From the NCBI GenBank assembly GCA_900473415.1, contig UCLR01000052.1, positions 1 through 40,296 of the forward strand: a DNA stretch of 40,296 nucleotides. Direction: 5' to 3'. Under the pieces are notes generated by a model. The model was not told the origin of the DNA, ran no database searches, and saw nothing but the letters and a program-made list of their open reading frames with translations. This DNA is from Hyphomicrobiales bacterium (GTDB lineage Bacteria; Pseudomonadota; Alphaproteobacteria; Rhizobiales; Beijerinckiaceae). The stretch's first letter is position 1; each line of letters opens with the position of its first letter. Of the stretch, positions 8,094-14,888 are shown one piece after another. A program made the translations under genes and the position numbers.

Positions 8094-8456
8094 ATGAGCA
8101 AGCAGAACGATGTGACTGCGCGCCGCAAGGCCCGCGTCCGCCGCGCGATCAAGGCGGTCGCCAACGGCCGCCCGCGCCTCTCGGTGCACCGCACCGGCAA
8201 GCAGATCTACGCCCAGGTCATCGACGACGTGAAGGGGGTCACCCTCGCTTCGGCCTCGTCGCTCGACAAGGACCTGCGCGCGCAGATCAAGTCCGGCGCC
8301 AATGTCGATGCGGCCGGCACGATCGGGAAGGTCGTCGCCGAGCGCGCGGTCAAGGCCGGCGTGAAGGAAGTGGTCTTCGACCGCGGCCCCTATATGTACC
8401 ACGGCCGCGTCAAGGCGCTGGCTGACGCCGCCCGCGAGGCCGGCCTCAGCTTCTGA
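8094..8456 (+). CDS. rplR: 50S ribosomal protein L18
   Basis: 120 residues. RKARVRRAIKAVANGRPRLSVHR and FDRGPYMYHGRVKALADAAREAGL are typical for L18, which with L5 and L25-type proteins carries 5S rRNA into the central protuberance. A 146-nt gap holding a strong hairpin follows before rpsE, longer than most spacings in this cluster. Confidence 0.98.
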   Translation: MSKQNDVTARRKARVRRAIKAVANGRPRLSVHRTGKQIYAQVIDDVKGVTLASASSLDKDLRAQIKSGANVDAAGTIGKVVAERAVKAGVKEVVFDRGPYMYHGRVKALADAAREAGLSF

Positions 8457-8469
8457 GGATACCGGGTAT

Positions 8470-8501
8470 CGCCCGACCGGCGCTTGCGTGCCGGCCGGGC
8501 G
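8470..8501 (+). other. Long GC hairpin between rplR and rpsE
   Basis: Twelve-base arms, CGCCCGACCGGC and GCCGGCCGGGCG, pair with a single A-C mismatch around the 8-nt loop GCTTGCGT. No U-tract follows. The rest of the gap (8502-8602) shows nothing else recognisable before the AAGAGGAAAGAC ribosome-binding site of rpsE. Confidence 0.55.
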
Positions 8502-8602
8502 GCACCCGTTTACAGGCTTCCCCTCGGCAATGAGGCTCAAGGGGATAGGCTCGAGCGAGCGGCGAGGGGAGAGCCTTCGTCCGCGCAAGTAAGAGGAAAG
8601 AC

Positions 8603-9166
8603 ATGGCTAGAGAGCCGCGTGAGCGTCGGGACAGCGAAGAGCGCGATTCCGAATTCGTGGATAAGCTCGTCCACATCAACCGCGTCGCCAAGGTGGTGAA
8701 GGGTGGTCGTCGCTTCGGCTTCGCCGCGCTCGTCGTCGTCGGCGACCAGAAGGGCCGCGTCGGCTTCGGCCACGGCAAGGCTCGCGAAGTTCCTGAGGCG
8801 ATCCGCAAGGCGACGGAAGCTGCCAAGCGCGGCCTCGTCCGCATCCCGCTCCGCGAGGGCCGCACCCTCCATCACGACGTGCAGGGCCGCCACGGCGCCG
8901 GCAAGGTCGTGCTGCGCGCGGCTCCGGCTGGTACCGGCATCATCGCCGGCGGCCCGATGCGCGCCGTCTTCGAGGCGGTCGGCATGCAGGACGTCGTGTC
9001 GAAGTCGCTCGGCTCCTCCAACCCGTACAACCTCGTGCGCGCCACCTTCGACGCGCTGAAGAACGAGGACAGCCCGCGCTCGGTCGCGGCCCGTCGCTCG
9101 CTCAAGGTTTCGGCTCTGCAGACCCGTCGCCGCGATGCCGGCACGGATGCGGCCGCGGAAGCGTGA
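8603..9166 (+). CDS. rpsE: 30S ribosomal protein S5
   Basis: 187 residues. HINRVAKVVKGGRRFGFAALVVVGD is the dsRNA-binding-like S5 N-terminal domain, and GTGIIAGGPMRAVFEAVGMQDVVSKSLGS the C-terminal domain. S5 helps form the mRNA entry channel and affects decoding fidelity. Ten bases separate it from rpmD. Confidence 0.98.
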   Translation: MAREPRERRDSEERDSEFVDKLVHINRVAKVVKGGRRFGFAALVVVGDQKGRVGFGHGKAREVPEAIRKATEAAKRGLVRIPLREGRTLHHDVQGRHGAGKVVLRAAPAGTGIIAGGPMRAVFEAVGMQDVVSKSLGSSNPYNLVRATFDALKNEDSPRSVAARRSLKVSALQTRRRDAGTDAAAEA

Positions 9167-9176
9167 GGAGGGCACG

Positions 9177-9371
9177 ATGGCAAAGGCTGAAAAGACCCTC
9201 GTCGTCGAGCAGATCGGCTCCCCGATCCGCCGCGATGCCACCCAGCGCCAGACCCTGATCGGTCTCGGCCTGAACAAGATCCGCCGCCGCTCGACCCTCC
9301 AGGACACCCCCGCGGTGCGTGGCATGGTCGAGAAGGTCAAGCACCTCGTGCGCGTCGTCGACGCGAAGTGA
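9177..9371 (+). CDS. rpmD: 50S ribosomal protein L30
   Basis: 64 residues from ATG 9177 after the GAGGAGGGCACG ribosome-binding site; an earlier in-frame start inside rpsE is not credible. VEQIGSPIRRDATQRQTLIGLGL and the RRRSTLQDTPAVRGMV motif identify L30. It is absent from some bacteria but normal in this class. Confidence 0.97.
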   Translation: MAKAEKTLVVEQIGSPIRRDATQRQTLIGLGLNKIRRRSTLQDTPAVRGMVEKVKHLVRVVDAK

Positions 9372-9384
9372 GGAGGGCGACACC

Positions 9385-9861
9385 ATGAAACTCAACGAGA
9401 TTCGTGACAACGAAGGCGCGGTCAAGTCGCGCATCCGCGTCGGCCGCGGCATCGGCTCCGGCAAGGGCAAGACCGGCGGGCGTGGCGTCAAGGGCCAGAA
9501 GGCTCGCGCCGGCGTGGCGGTCAAGGGCTTCGAAGGCGGCCAGATGCCGCTCTATCGTCGCCTGCCGAAGCGCGGTTTCCACAACCTTTTCGCCAAGGAT
9601 CTGAACGAGGTGAACCTCGGCCGCATCCAGCAGGCGGTGGAAGCCGGCAAGCTCGATGCCAAGGGCACCGTGACGATCGAGGCGCTCGTCGCCGCCGGCG
9701 TCATCACCCGCCAGGCCAAGGACGGCGTGAAGATCCTGGGCCAGGGCGAGTTCAAGACCAAGCTCACCTTCGAGGTGGCTGGCGCGTCCAAGTCGGCCGT
9801 CGCTGCCATCGAAAAGGCCGGCGGCTCGGTCAAGATTCTGGCTGCCGCTTCACAGGCGTGA
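9385..9861 (+). CDS. rplO: 50S ribosomal protein L15
   Basis: 158 residues from ATG 9385, preceded by GAGGAGGGCGACACC. The glycine-rich GRGIGSGKGKTGGRGVKGQK segment (residues ~21-40) and GGQMPLYRRLPKRGF are L15 signatures. L15 is a late-binding 50S protein. It is followed by a 144-nt gap with a long hairpin and then secY. Confidence 0.97.
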   Translation: MKLNEIRDNEGAVKSRIRVGRGIGSGKGKTGGRGVKGQKARAGVAVKGFEGGQMPLYRRLPKRGFHNLFAKDLNEVNLGRIQQAVEAGKLDAKGTVTIEALVAAGVITRQAKDGVKILGQGEFKTKLTFEVAGASKSAVAAIEKAGGSVKILAAASQA

Positions 9862-9884
9862 TCCTAGCGCCTACATGACGTTTG

Positions 9885-9921
9885 CGAACGGCGGCCGGGC
9901 CTGCGCCCAGGCCGCCGTTCG
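9885..9921 (+). other. Long hairpin between rplO and secY
   Basis: A perfect 12-bp stem, CGAACGGCGGCC with GGCCGCCGTTCG, extends by GGGC/GCCC (one bulged A) to a CTGC loop. It starts 24 nt after the rplO stop. There is only a weak T content after it (ACTGTTTGACC). It may moderate readthrough from ribosomal genes into secY-adk or stabilise a processed mRNA end. Confidence 0.6.
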
Positions 9922-10005
9922 ACTGTTTGACCAGGGCATGACGAGGCGCGAAGAGAGCGCTGGCCGTCGTGCCGAGGACTGATCTGAGACCCAGGGACCG
10001 GACGC

Positions 10006-11343
10006 ATGGCATCGGCGGCTGAACAGCTTGCGGCAAACCTCAATTTCGGGGCTTTCGCCAAGGCGGACGAACTGAAGAAGCGGATCTGGTTCACGCTGGG
10101 TGCGTTGGTCGTCTTCCGGCTCGGCACCTATATCCCGCTGCCGGGCATGAATCCCGATGCGGTGGCCGATCTTTTCCGGCAGACCCAGTCCGGCGTGCTC
10201 GGCCTGTTCAACATGTTCTCGGGCGGCGCCGTCGGACGCATGGCGATCTTCGCCCTCGCGATCATGCCCTACATCTCGGCCTCGATCATCGTGCAGCTGC
10301 TGTCCAGCGTGGTGCCGAGCTTCGAGACGCTGAAGAAGGAAGGCGAGCAGGGCCGCAAGATCCTCAACCAGTACACGCGCTATCTCACGCTGGTGCTCGC
10401 CGTATTCCAGGCCTATGCGATCGGCGTCGGCCTGCAGGGCTCGGGCAACCTCGTGCTGGAGCCGGGCCCGTTCTTCCTGCTCTCGACGACGCTCACGCTG
10501 GTCGGCGGCACGATGTTCCTGCTCTGGCTCGGTGAGCAGATCACCAGCCGCGGCATCGGCAATGGCACCTCGATGATCATCTTCTCGGGCATCATCGCCG
10601 AGTTCCCGTCGCAGCTCGCCCAGACCCTCGAACTCGGCCGCCAGGGCGCGATCTCGACCGGGCTGCTGCTCGGCGTGATGGTCATGGCCGTCTGCGTCAT
10701 CGCCTTCTGCGTCTTCATGGAGCGCGCGCAGCGGCGCCTGTTGATCAACTATCCCAAGCGCCAGGTCGGCAACCGCATGTATGAGGGCCAGACCTCGTTC
10801 CTGCCGCTGAAGCTCAACACCTCGGGCGTCATCCCGCCGATCTTCGCCTCCTCGCTGCTGCTCCTCCCGACGACGGTCGCGAGCTTCTCGCAGGCCTCGG
10901 GCGGCACCGGCTTCCTGTCGATCATCTCGACCTATCTCGCCCATGGCCGGCCGCTGTTCATGGTGCTCTATGCGGCGCTGATCATCTTCTTCTGCTTCTT
11001 CTACACCGCGATCGTGTTCAATCCGGTCGAGACGGCCGACAACCTCAAGAAGCATGGCGGCTTCATGCCGGGCATCCGTCCCGGCGAGCGCACCGCCGAG
11101 CACATTGATCGCATCCTGACGCGCATCACCGTTCTCGGGGCGGGCTATCTGACGATCGTCTGCCTTATCCCCGAGTTCATGATCACCTATGCTCAGATCC
11201 CGATCATCCTTCTGGGCGGCACCTCGCTGCTCATCGTGGTGACGACGACGATGGATACCGTGGCCCAGATCCACGGGCACCTGCTGGCCCATCAGTACGA
11301 GGGGCTGGTCAAGAAGGCTAAATTGCGAGGAGCGAGGCGCTAA
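10006..11343 (+). CDS. secY: Protein translocase subunit SecY
   Basis: 445 residues, the normal length, with about ten hydrophobic helices. Signatures seen include FRLGTYIPLPGMN near the N-terminus, LGIMPYISASIIVQL-like LAIMPYISASIIVQLL, and GNGTSMIIFSGI. SecY forms the protein-conducting channel of the inner membrane with SecE and SecG and works with SecA or the ribosome. It sits in its usual position between rplO and adk. One base separates its stop from the adk ATG. Confidence 0.98.
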   Translation: MASAAEQLAANLNFGAFAKADELKKRIWFTLGALVVFRLGTYIPLPGMNPDAVADLFRQTQSGVLGLFNMFSGGAVGRMAIFALAIMPYISASIIVQLLSSVVPSFETLKKEGEQGRKILNQYTRYLTLVLAVFQAYAIGVGLQGSGNLVLEPGPFFLLSTTLTLVGGTMFLLWLGEQITSRGIGNGTSMIIFSGIIAEFPSQLAQTLELGRQGAISTGLLLGVMVMAVCVIAFCVFMERAQRRLLINYPKRQVGNRMYEGQTSFLPLKLNTSGVIPPIFASSLLLLPTTVASFSQASGGTGFLSIISTYLAHGRPLFMVLYAALIIFFCFFYTAIVFNPVETADNLKKHGGFMPGIRPGERTAEHIDRILTRITVLGAGYLTIVCLIPEFMITYAQIPIILLGGTSLLIVVTTTMDTVAQIHGHLLAHQYEGLVKKAKLRGARR

Positions 11344-11344
11344 G

Positions 11345-11938
11345 ATGCGGTTGATTTTCCTGGGGCCGCCGGGGGCGGGCAAGGGCACTCAGGCGGCGCG
11401 CATCGTCGCGAAGCACGGCATTCCTCAGCTTTCGACTGGCGATATGCTGCGTGCCGCGGTTGCCGCGGGCACGCCGGTCGGGTTGAAGGCGAAGGCGGTG
11501 ATGGAGGCCGGCGGCCTCGTCTCCGACGAGATCGTGATCGGCATCGTCGCCGACCGAATCGAGGAGCCGGACGCGAAGAAGGGTTTCATCCTCGACGGCT
11601 TCCCGCGCACGCTGGCGCAGGCCGAGGCGCTCGACAGGATGCTCGACGGCAAGGGGCTCAAGCTCGACGCCGTGCTGGAGCTCACGGTCGACCAGACCAA
11701 GCTCGTCGATCGCATCGTGAAGCGCGCCGAGGACGCGAAGGCCGCCGGCCAGCCGGTGCGCAAGGACGATGATCCGGAGGTCTTCAAGACCCGGCTCGAG
11801 GCCTATAACCGCGATACCGCCGTGGTGGCGCCCTATTACGAGAAGCGCGGCCAGCTCACCCCGATCGACGGCATGCAGCCGATCGACGCGGTGACGGCGG
11901 CGATCGAGACCGCGCTCTCGGAGACGGCGCGCGGCTGA
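11345..11938 (+). CDS. adk: Adenylate kinase, short-LID form
   Basis: 197 residues. The P-loop GPPGAGKGT spans residues 7-15, and GFILDGFPRTLAQAEAL carries the AMP-binding DGFPR motif. The enzyme interconverts ATP plus AMP with two ADP in the cytoplasm. The region between VKRAEDAKAAG and DDDPEVFKTRL is a reduced LID without the four-cysteine zinc module of many Gram-positive enzymes, as usual in alphaproteobacteria. It directly follows secY. Confidence 0.97.
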   Translation: MRLIFLGPPGAGKGTQAARIVAKHGIPQLSTGDMLRAAVAAGTPVGLKAKAVMEAGGLVSDEIVIGIVADRIEEPDAKKGFILDGFPRTLAQAEALDRMLDGKGLKLDAVLELTVDQTKLVDRIVKRAEDAKAAGQPVRKDDDPEVFKTRLEAYNRDTAVVAPYYEKRGQLTPIDGMQPIDAVTAAIETALSETARG

Positions 11939-11981
11939 GGTGCCGGCTTCCGGTGTTGGCATGTTTCTTGGTTGCGGCGGC

Positions 11982-12009
11982 TTGACTCTAGCCGCCCGAC
12001 CGTCTAACG
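11982..12009 (+). promoter_or_regulatory. Candidate promoter for rpsM-rpsK-rpoA-rplQ
   Basis: CTTGACT at 11981-11987 is followed after 16 nt by CTAACG at 12004-12009 (17 nt to TAACGA). TTGAC with a CTA-containing -10 fits alphaproteobacterial housekeeping promoters. It lies in a 248-nt gap between adk and rpsM, which otherwise holds only a GAGATGAGACC ribosome-binding site. Transcription is expected to start near 12016, leaving a ~170-nt leader. Confidence 0.45.
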
Positions 12010-12186
12010 AGCCGCATCCGGTTTCATAAGAGCGATGCCGTTGCCTTCGCGAGAAGGGACGACGTCGCGTTACTGCTTGGAACTGGCAAGAGAAACGCTT
12101 CGCATGGGCCGGCCTCCACCGGACGCGGGGTAATCAATCACCTGCCGGACGTCATCGGGCGCGCCGGCCGACATGGAGATGAGACC

Positions 12187-12555
12187 ATGGCTCGTATCGC
12201 GGGCGTCAACATTCCGACCGGCAAGCGCGTCGTCATCGGCCTTCAGTACATTCACGGCATCGGCGCCGCCAAGGCCCAGGAGATCGTCGAGAAGGTTGGG
12301 ATCGCGCCCGAGCGTCGCGTCAACCAGCTGACCGACGCCGAGGTTCTCCAGATCCGCGAGACCATCGACCGCGACTATCTCGTCGAGGGCGACCTGCGTC
12401 GCGAGGTCTCGATGAACATCAAGCGCCTGATGGACCTCGGCTGCTATCGCGGTCTGCGCCATCGCCGCTCGCTGCCCGTTCGCGGTCAGCGCACGCACAC
12501 CAACGCCCGCACCCGCAAGGGCAAGGCGAAGCCGATCGCCGGCAAGAAGAAGTGA
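12187..12555 (+). CDS. rpsM: 30S ribosomal protein S13
   Basis: 122 residues. MARIAGVNIPTGKRVVIGL and the C-terminal RSLPVRGQRTHTNARTRKGK are diagnostic of S13, which bridges the 30S head to the 50S subunit and contacts P-site tRNA. It starts the alpha-operon block; rpmJ (L36), which precedes rpsM in E. coli, is not present. Confidence 0.98.
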   Translation: MARIAGVNIPTGKRVVIGLQYIHGIGAAKAQEIVEKVGIAPERRVNQLTDAEVLQIRETIDRDYLVEGDLRREVSMNIKRLMDLGCYRGLRHRRSLPVRGQRTHTNARTRKGKAKPIAGKKK

Positions 12556-12561
12556 GTTTCG

Positions 12562-12583
12562 GCGGGCCGGTGATCCGGCCCGC
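12562..12583 (+). other. 9-bp hairpin after rpsM
   Basis: A perfect stem GCGGGCCGG/CCGGCCCGC closes on TGAT, beginning 7 nt after the rpsM stop and followed by TGTATTT. It has the same architecture (9 bp, 4-nt loop) as hairpins after rpsK and rpoA. It may be a leaky terminator or a 3' stability structure. Confidence 0.55.
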
Positions 12584-12592
12584 TGTATTTGC

Positions 12593-12619
12593 GCCGGCTG
12601 GCCTTTGAGGGCCGCCGGC
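12593..12619 (+). other. Second hairpin in the rpsM-rpsK gap
   Basis: GCCGGC plus GGCC pairs with GGCC plus GCCGGC with one bulged T and a 6-nt loop (TTTGAG). It follows the first hairpin by 9 nt. No U-tract is present. Confidence 0.4.
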
Positions 12620-12672
12620 ATCCCCAGCGCCTGGAATGACGGGCGCGCCTGAAGGATGAAAGAAAGAGAATC

Positions 12673-13062
12673 ATGGCCAAGGAAGCCACCCGCGTCCGTC
12701 GTCGCGAACGCAAGAACATCGTCTCCGGCGTCGCGCATGTGAACGCCTCGTTCAACAACACCATGATCACCATCACCGACGCGCAGGGCAACACGATCTC
12801 GTGGTCCTCGGCCGGCACGATGGGCTTCAAGGGCTCGCGCAAGTCGACCCCGTATGCCGCCCAGGTCGCGGCTGAGGATGCCGCCCGCAAGGCTGCCGAG
12901 CACGGCATGCGCACCCTCGAGGTCGAGGTGACCGGTCCGGGTTCGGGCCGCGAGTCGGCTCTTCGCGCTCTCCAGGCCGCGGGTTTCACCGTGACCTCGA
13001 TCCGCGACGTGACGCCGATCCCGCACAATGGCTGCCGTCCGCGCAAGCGCCGTCGCGTCTGA
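12673..13062 (+). CDS. rpsK: 30S ribosomal protein S11
   Basis: 129 residues. NASFNNTMITITDAQGN, WSSAGTMGFKGSRKSTPYAAQ and the C-terminal NGCRPRKRRRV are S11 signatures. S11 lies in the 30S platform close to the E-site mRNA. GAAAGAAAGAGAATC precedes the ATG. Confidence 0.98.
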   Translation: MAKEATRVRRRERKNIVSGVAHVNASFNNTMITITDAQGNTISWSSAGTMGFKGSRKSTPYAAQVAAEDAARKAAEHGMRTLEVEVTGPGSGRESALRALQAAGFTVTSIRDVTPIPHNGCRPRKRRRV

Positions 13063-13082
13063 CGCCTGACTTGTAGCCTCAA

Positions 13083-13104
13083 GGCGCCCGCAGGGGCGGG
13101 CGCC
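13083..13104 (+). other. 9-bp hairpin after rpsK
   Basis: A perfect GGCGCCCGC/GCGGGCGCC stem with AGGG loop begins 20 nt after the rpsK stop. Same design as the hairpins at 12562 and 14182. No U-tract follows. Confidence 0.55.
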
Positions 13105-13155
13105 TGTCCGGGGCGGCGGTGGCCGCCAGATGAATTCAGCACCAGGAGTGCGGTC

Positions 13156-14172
13156 GTGATCAGCAAGAACTGGCAGGATCTTTCCAAGCCGAACAAGCTC
13201 GAAGTGAAGGTCGGAGACGACCCGAAGCGTCAGGCCACCGTGATCGCGCGTCCGCTCGAGCGCGGCTTTGGCATGACGCTCGGCAACGCTCTGCGCCGCG
13301 TGCTCCTGTCGTCGCTCCAGGGCGCGGCCGTCACCGCCGTCCAGATCGACGGCGTGCTGCATGAGTTCTCCTCGATCCCGGGCGTCCGCGAGGACGTCAC
13401 CGACATCGTCCTCAACATCAAGGCCGTCGCGGTCAAGATGCAGGGCGAGGGCCCGAAGCGCATGACGCTTCGCAAGTCCGGCCCGGGCACCGTCACTGCC
13501 GGCGACATCAACACCATCGGCGACGTCTCGATCCTCAACCCCGAGCTCGTGCTCTGCACGCTCGACGAGGGCGCCGAGATCCGCATGGAGTTCACGGTCA
13601 ACACCGGCAAGGGTTATGTCCCGGCTGAGCAGAACCGTCCTGAGGACGCGCCGATCGGCCTGATCCCGGTCGACAGCCTGTACTCGCCGGTCAAGAAGGT
13701 CTCCTACCGCGTCGAGAACACCCGCGAGGGCCAGAACCTCGACAAGGACTCGCTGACGCTGGCGATCGAGACCAACGGCTCGGTTTCGCCCGAGGACGCG
13801 CTGGCGCTCGCCGCCCGTATCCTGCAGGACCAGCTCGCGGTGTTCATCACCTTCGAGGAGCCGCGCAAGGAAGAGGCCGTCTCGACCGCTCCGCAGCTGC
13901 CCTTCAACCCGGCGCTCCTCAAGAAGGTCGACGAGCTGGAGCTTTCGGTCCGCTCGGCCAACTGCCTCAAGAACGACAACATCGTCTACATCGGCGACCT
14001 CATCCAGAAGTCCGAGGGCGAGATGCTGCGCACCCCGAACTTCGGCCGCAAGTCGCTGAACGAGATCAAGGAAGTGCTCGCCACCATGGGCCTGCACCTG
14101 GGCATGGACGTCCAGGGCTGGCCGCCGGAGAACATCGAAGAGCTCGCGAAGCGCTTCGAGGAGCACTACTGA
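13156..14172 (+). CDS. rpoA: RNA polymerase alpha subunit
   Basis: 338 residues with a GTG start (VISKNWQDL…), preceded by ACCAGGAGTGCGGTC; GTG initiation is usual for this gene in alphaproteobacteria. The N-terminal dimerisation domain includes ERGFGMTLGNALRRVLLSS, and the C-terminal domain from about residue 255 includes LELSVRSANCLK, with the arginine that contacts UP-element DNA, and GRKSLNEIKEVL. Two alpha subunits scaffold beta and beta'. It is flanked by hairpins on both sides and lies between rpsK and rplQ. Confidence 0.98.
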   Translation: MISKNWQDLSKPNKLEVKVGDDPKRQATVIARPLERGFGMTLGNALRRVLLSSLQGAAVTAVQIDGVLHEFSSIPGVREDVTDIVLNIKAVAVKMQGEGPKRMTLRKSGPGTVTAGDINTIGDVSILNPELVLCTLDEGAEIRMEFTVNTGKGYVPAEQNRPEDAPIGLIPVDSLYSPVKKVSYRVENTREGQNLDKDSLTLAIETNGSVSPEDALALAARILQDQLAVFITFEEPRKEEAVSTAPQLPFNPALLKKVDELELSVRSANCLKNDNIVYIGDLIQKSEGEMLRTPNFGRKSLNEIKEVLATMGLHLGMDVQGWPPENIEELAKRFEEHY

Positions 14173-14181
14173 GTTTCAACC

Positions 14182-14203
14182 GGCGCGGGAGGCATCCCGC
14201 GCC
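14182..14203 (+). other. 9-bp hairpin after rpoA
   Basis: A perfect GGCGCGGGA/TCCCGCGCC stem with GGCA loop begins 10 nt after the rpoA stop. A smaller CGGCTC/GAGCCG hairpin follows at 14212-14227. Neither has a U-tract. Third member of the repeating pattern in the alpha block. Confidence 0.55.
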
Positions 14204-14286
14204 ATCCCGCACGGCTCACCTGAGCCGGAGCATAAGGAACGGCCGTTCCGTGGCACGGCGGCCGTAAGCAACGAAGGAGCCAAACA

Positions 14287-14703
14287 ATGCGTCACGGTTT
14301 CCGCGGTCGTCGTTTCAACCGCTCGGCCGAGCATCGCCAGGCGATGTTCGCCAACATGGCCCAGGCCCTGATCAAGCACGAGCAGATCACCACCACGCTG
14401 CCGAAGGCGAAGGACCTGCGTCCGGTCGTCGAGAAGCTGGTCACGCTCGGCAAGCGTGGCGACCTGCACGCCCGCCGCCAGGCGATCGCGCAGATCAAGG
14501 ACGTCGAGCTCGTCGGCAAGCTCTTCGCGGTCCTCGGCCCGCGCTACAAGGAGCGCAACGGCGGCTATCTGCGCATCATGAAGGCGGGCTTCCGCTTCGG
14601 CGACAACGCCCCGATGGCGATCATCGAGTTCGTCGATCGCGACGTCGAGGCCAAGGGCAAGGATTCCGGCCCGGTCTTCACGGCGGAAGACGAGGCGGCC
14701 TGA
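14287..14703 (+). CDS. rplQ: 50S ribosomal protein L17
   Basis: 138 residues. MRHGFRGRRFNRSAEHRQAMF and LIKHEQITTTLPKAKDLRPVVEKLVTLGK (in blocks) define L17, which sits near the tunnel exit. The C-terminal ~20 residues are an acidic tail (GKDSGPVFTAEDEAA). It is the last ribosomal gene, followed 25 nt later by a strong terminator. Confidence 0.98.
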   Translation: MRHGFRGRRFNRSAEHRQAMFANMAQALIKHEQITTTLPKAKDLRPVVEKLVTLGKRGDLHARRQAIAQIKDVELVGKLFAVLGPRYKERNGGYLRIMKAGFRFGDNAPMAIIEFVDRDVEAKGKDSGPVFTAEDEAA

Positions 14704-14728
14704 TCGGCCTCTCGCTTGAGCTTTTCGG

Positions 14729-14760
14729 AAAGGGCGGCCTTCGGGTCGCCCTTTTCTTTT
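14729..14760 (+). terminator. Intrinsic terminator of the ribosomal cluster
   Basis: An 11-bp stem, AAAGGGCGGCC with GGTCGCCCTTT (one G-T pair), closes on TTCG and is followed by TCTTTT. It is the only hairpin in the ribosomal cluster with a stable tetraloop and a clear T-tract, and it lies 25 nt after rplQ. Confidence 0.9.
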
Positions 14761-14888
14761 GGCGACTTGGCTCTTGCCGCGGAGCCGCGCTTGCACGACA
14801 TGTCGCTCAGGAACCGAAGCGCTTCCAGGCGGTAGAAGCTGGAACGGCGCTGCCCGGTGTTCGGGCGCAGCCGATCGTCACGACGAGG

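Noticed and set aside
11339..12187. Expected rpmJ (L36) or infA between secY/adk and rpsM.
   Set aside because: No short frame with L36 cysteines or IF-1 motifs was found; their absence from this spot is common in alphaproteobacteria.
12070..14166. Long open frame on the - strand across rpsM-rpoA, and similar long frames opposite rplB, rpsC and secY.
   Set aside because: They lie antisense to well-identified ribosomal genes, have compositionally odd Arg/Asp/Leu-rich products and no ribosome-binding sites. They are by-products of high GC3.
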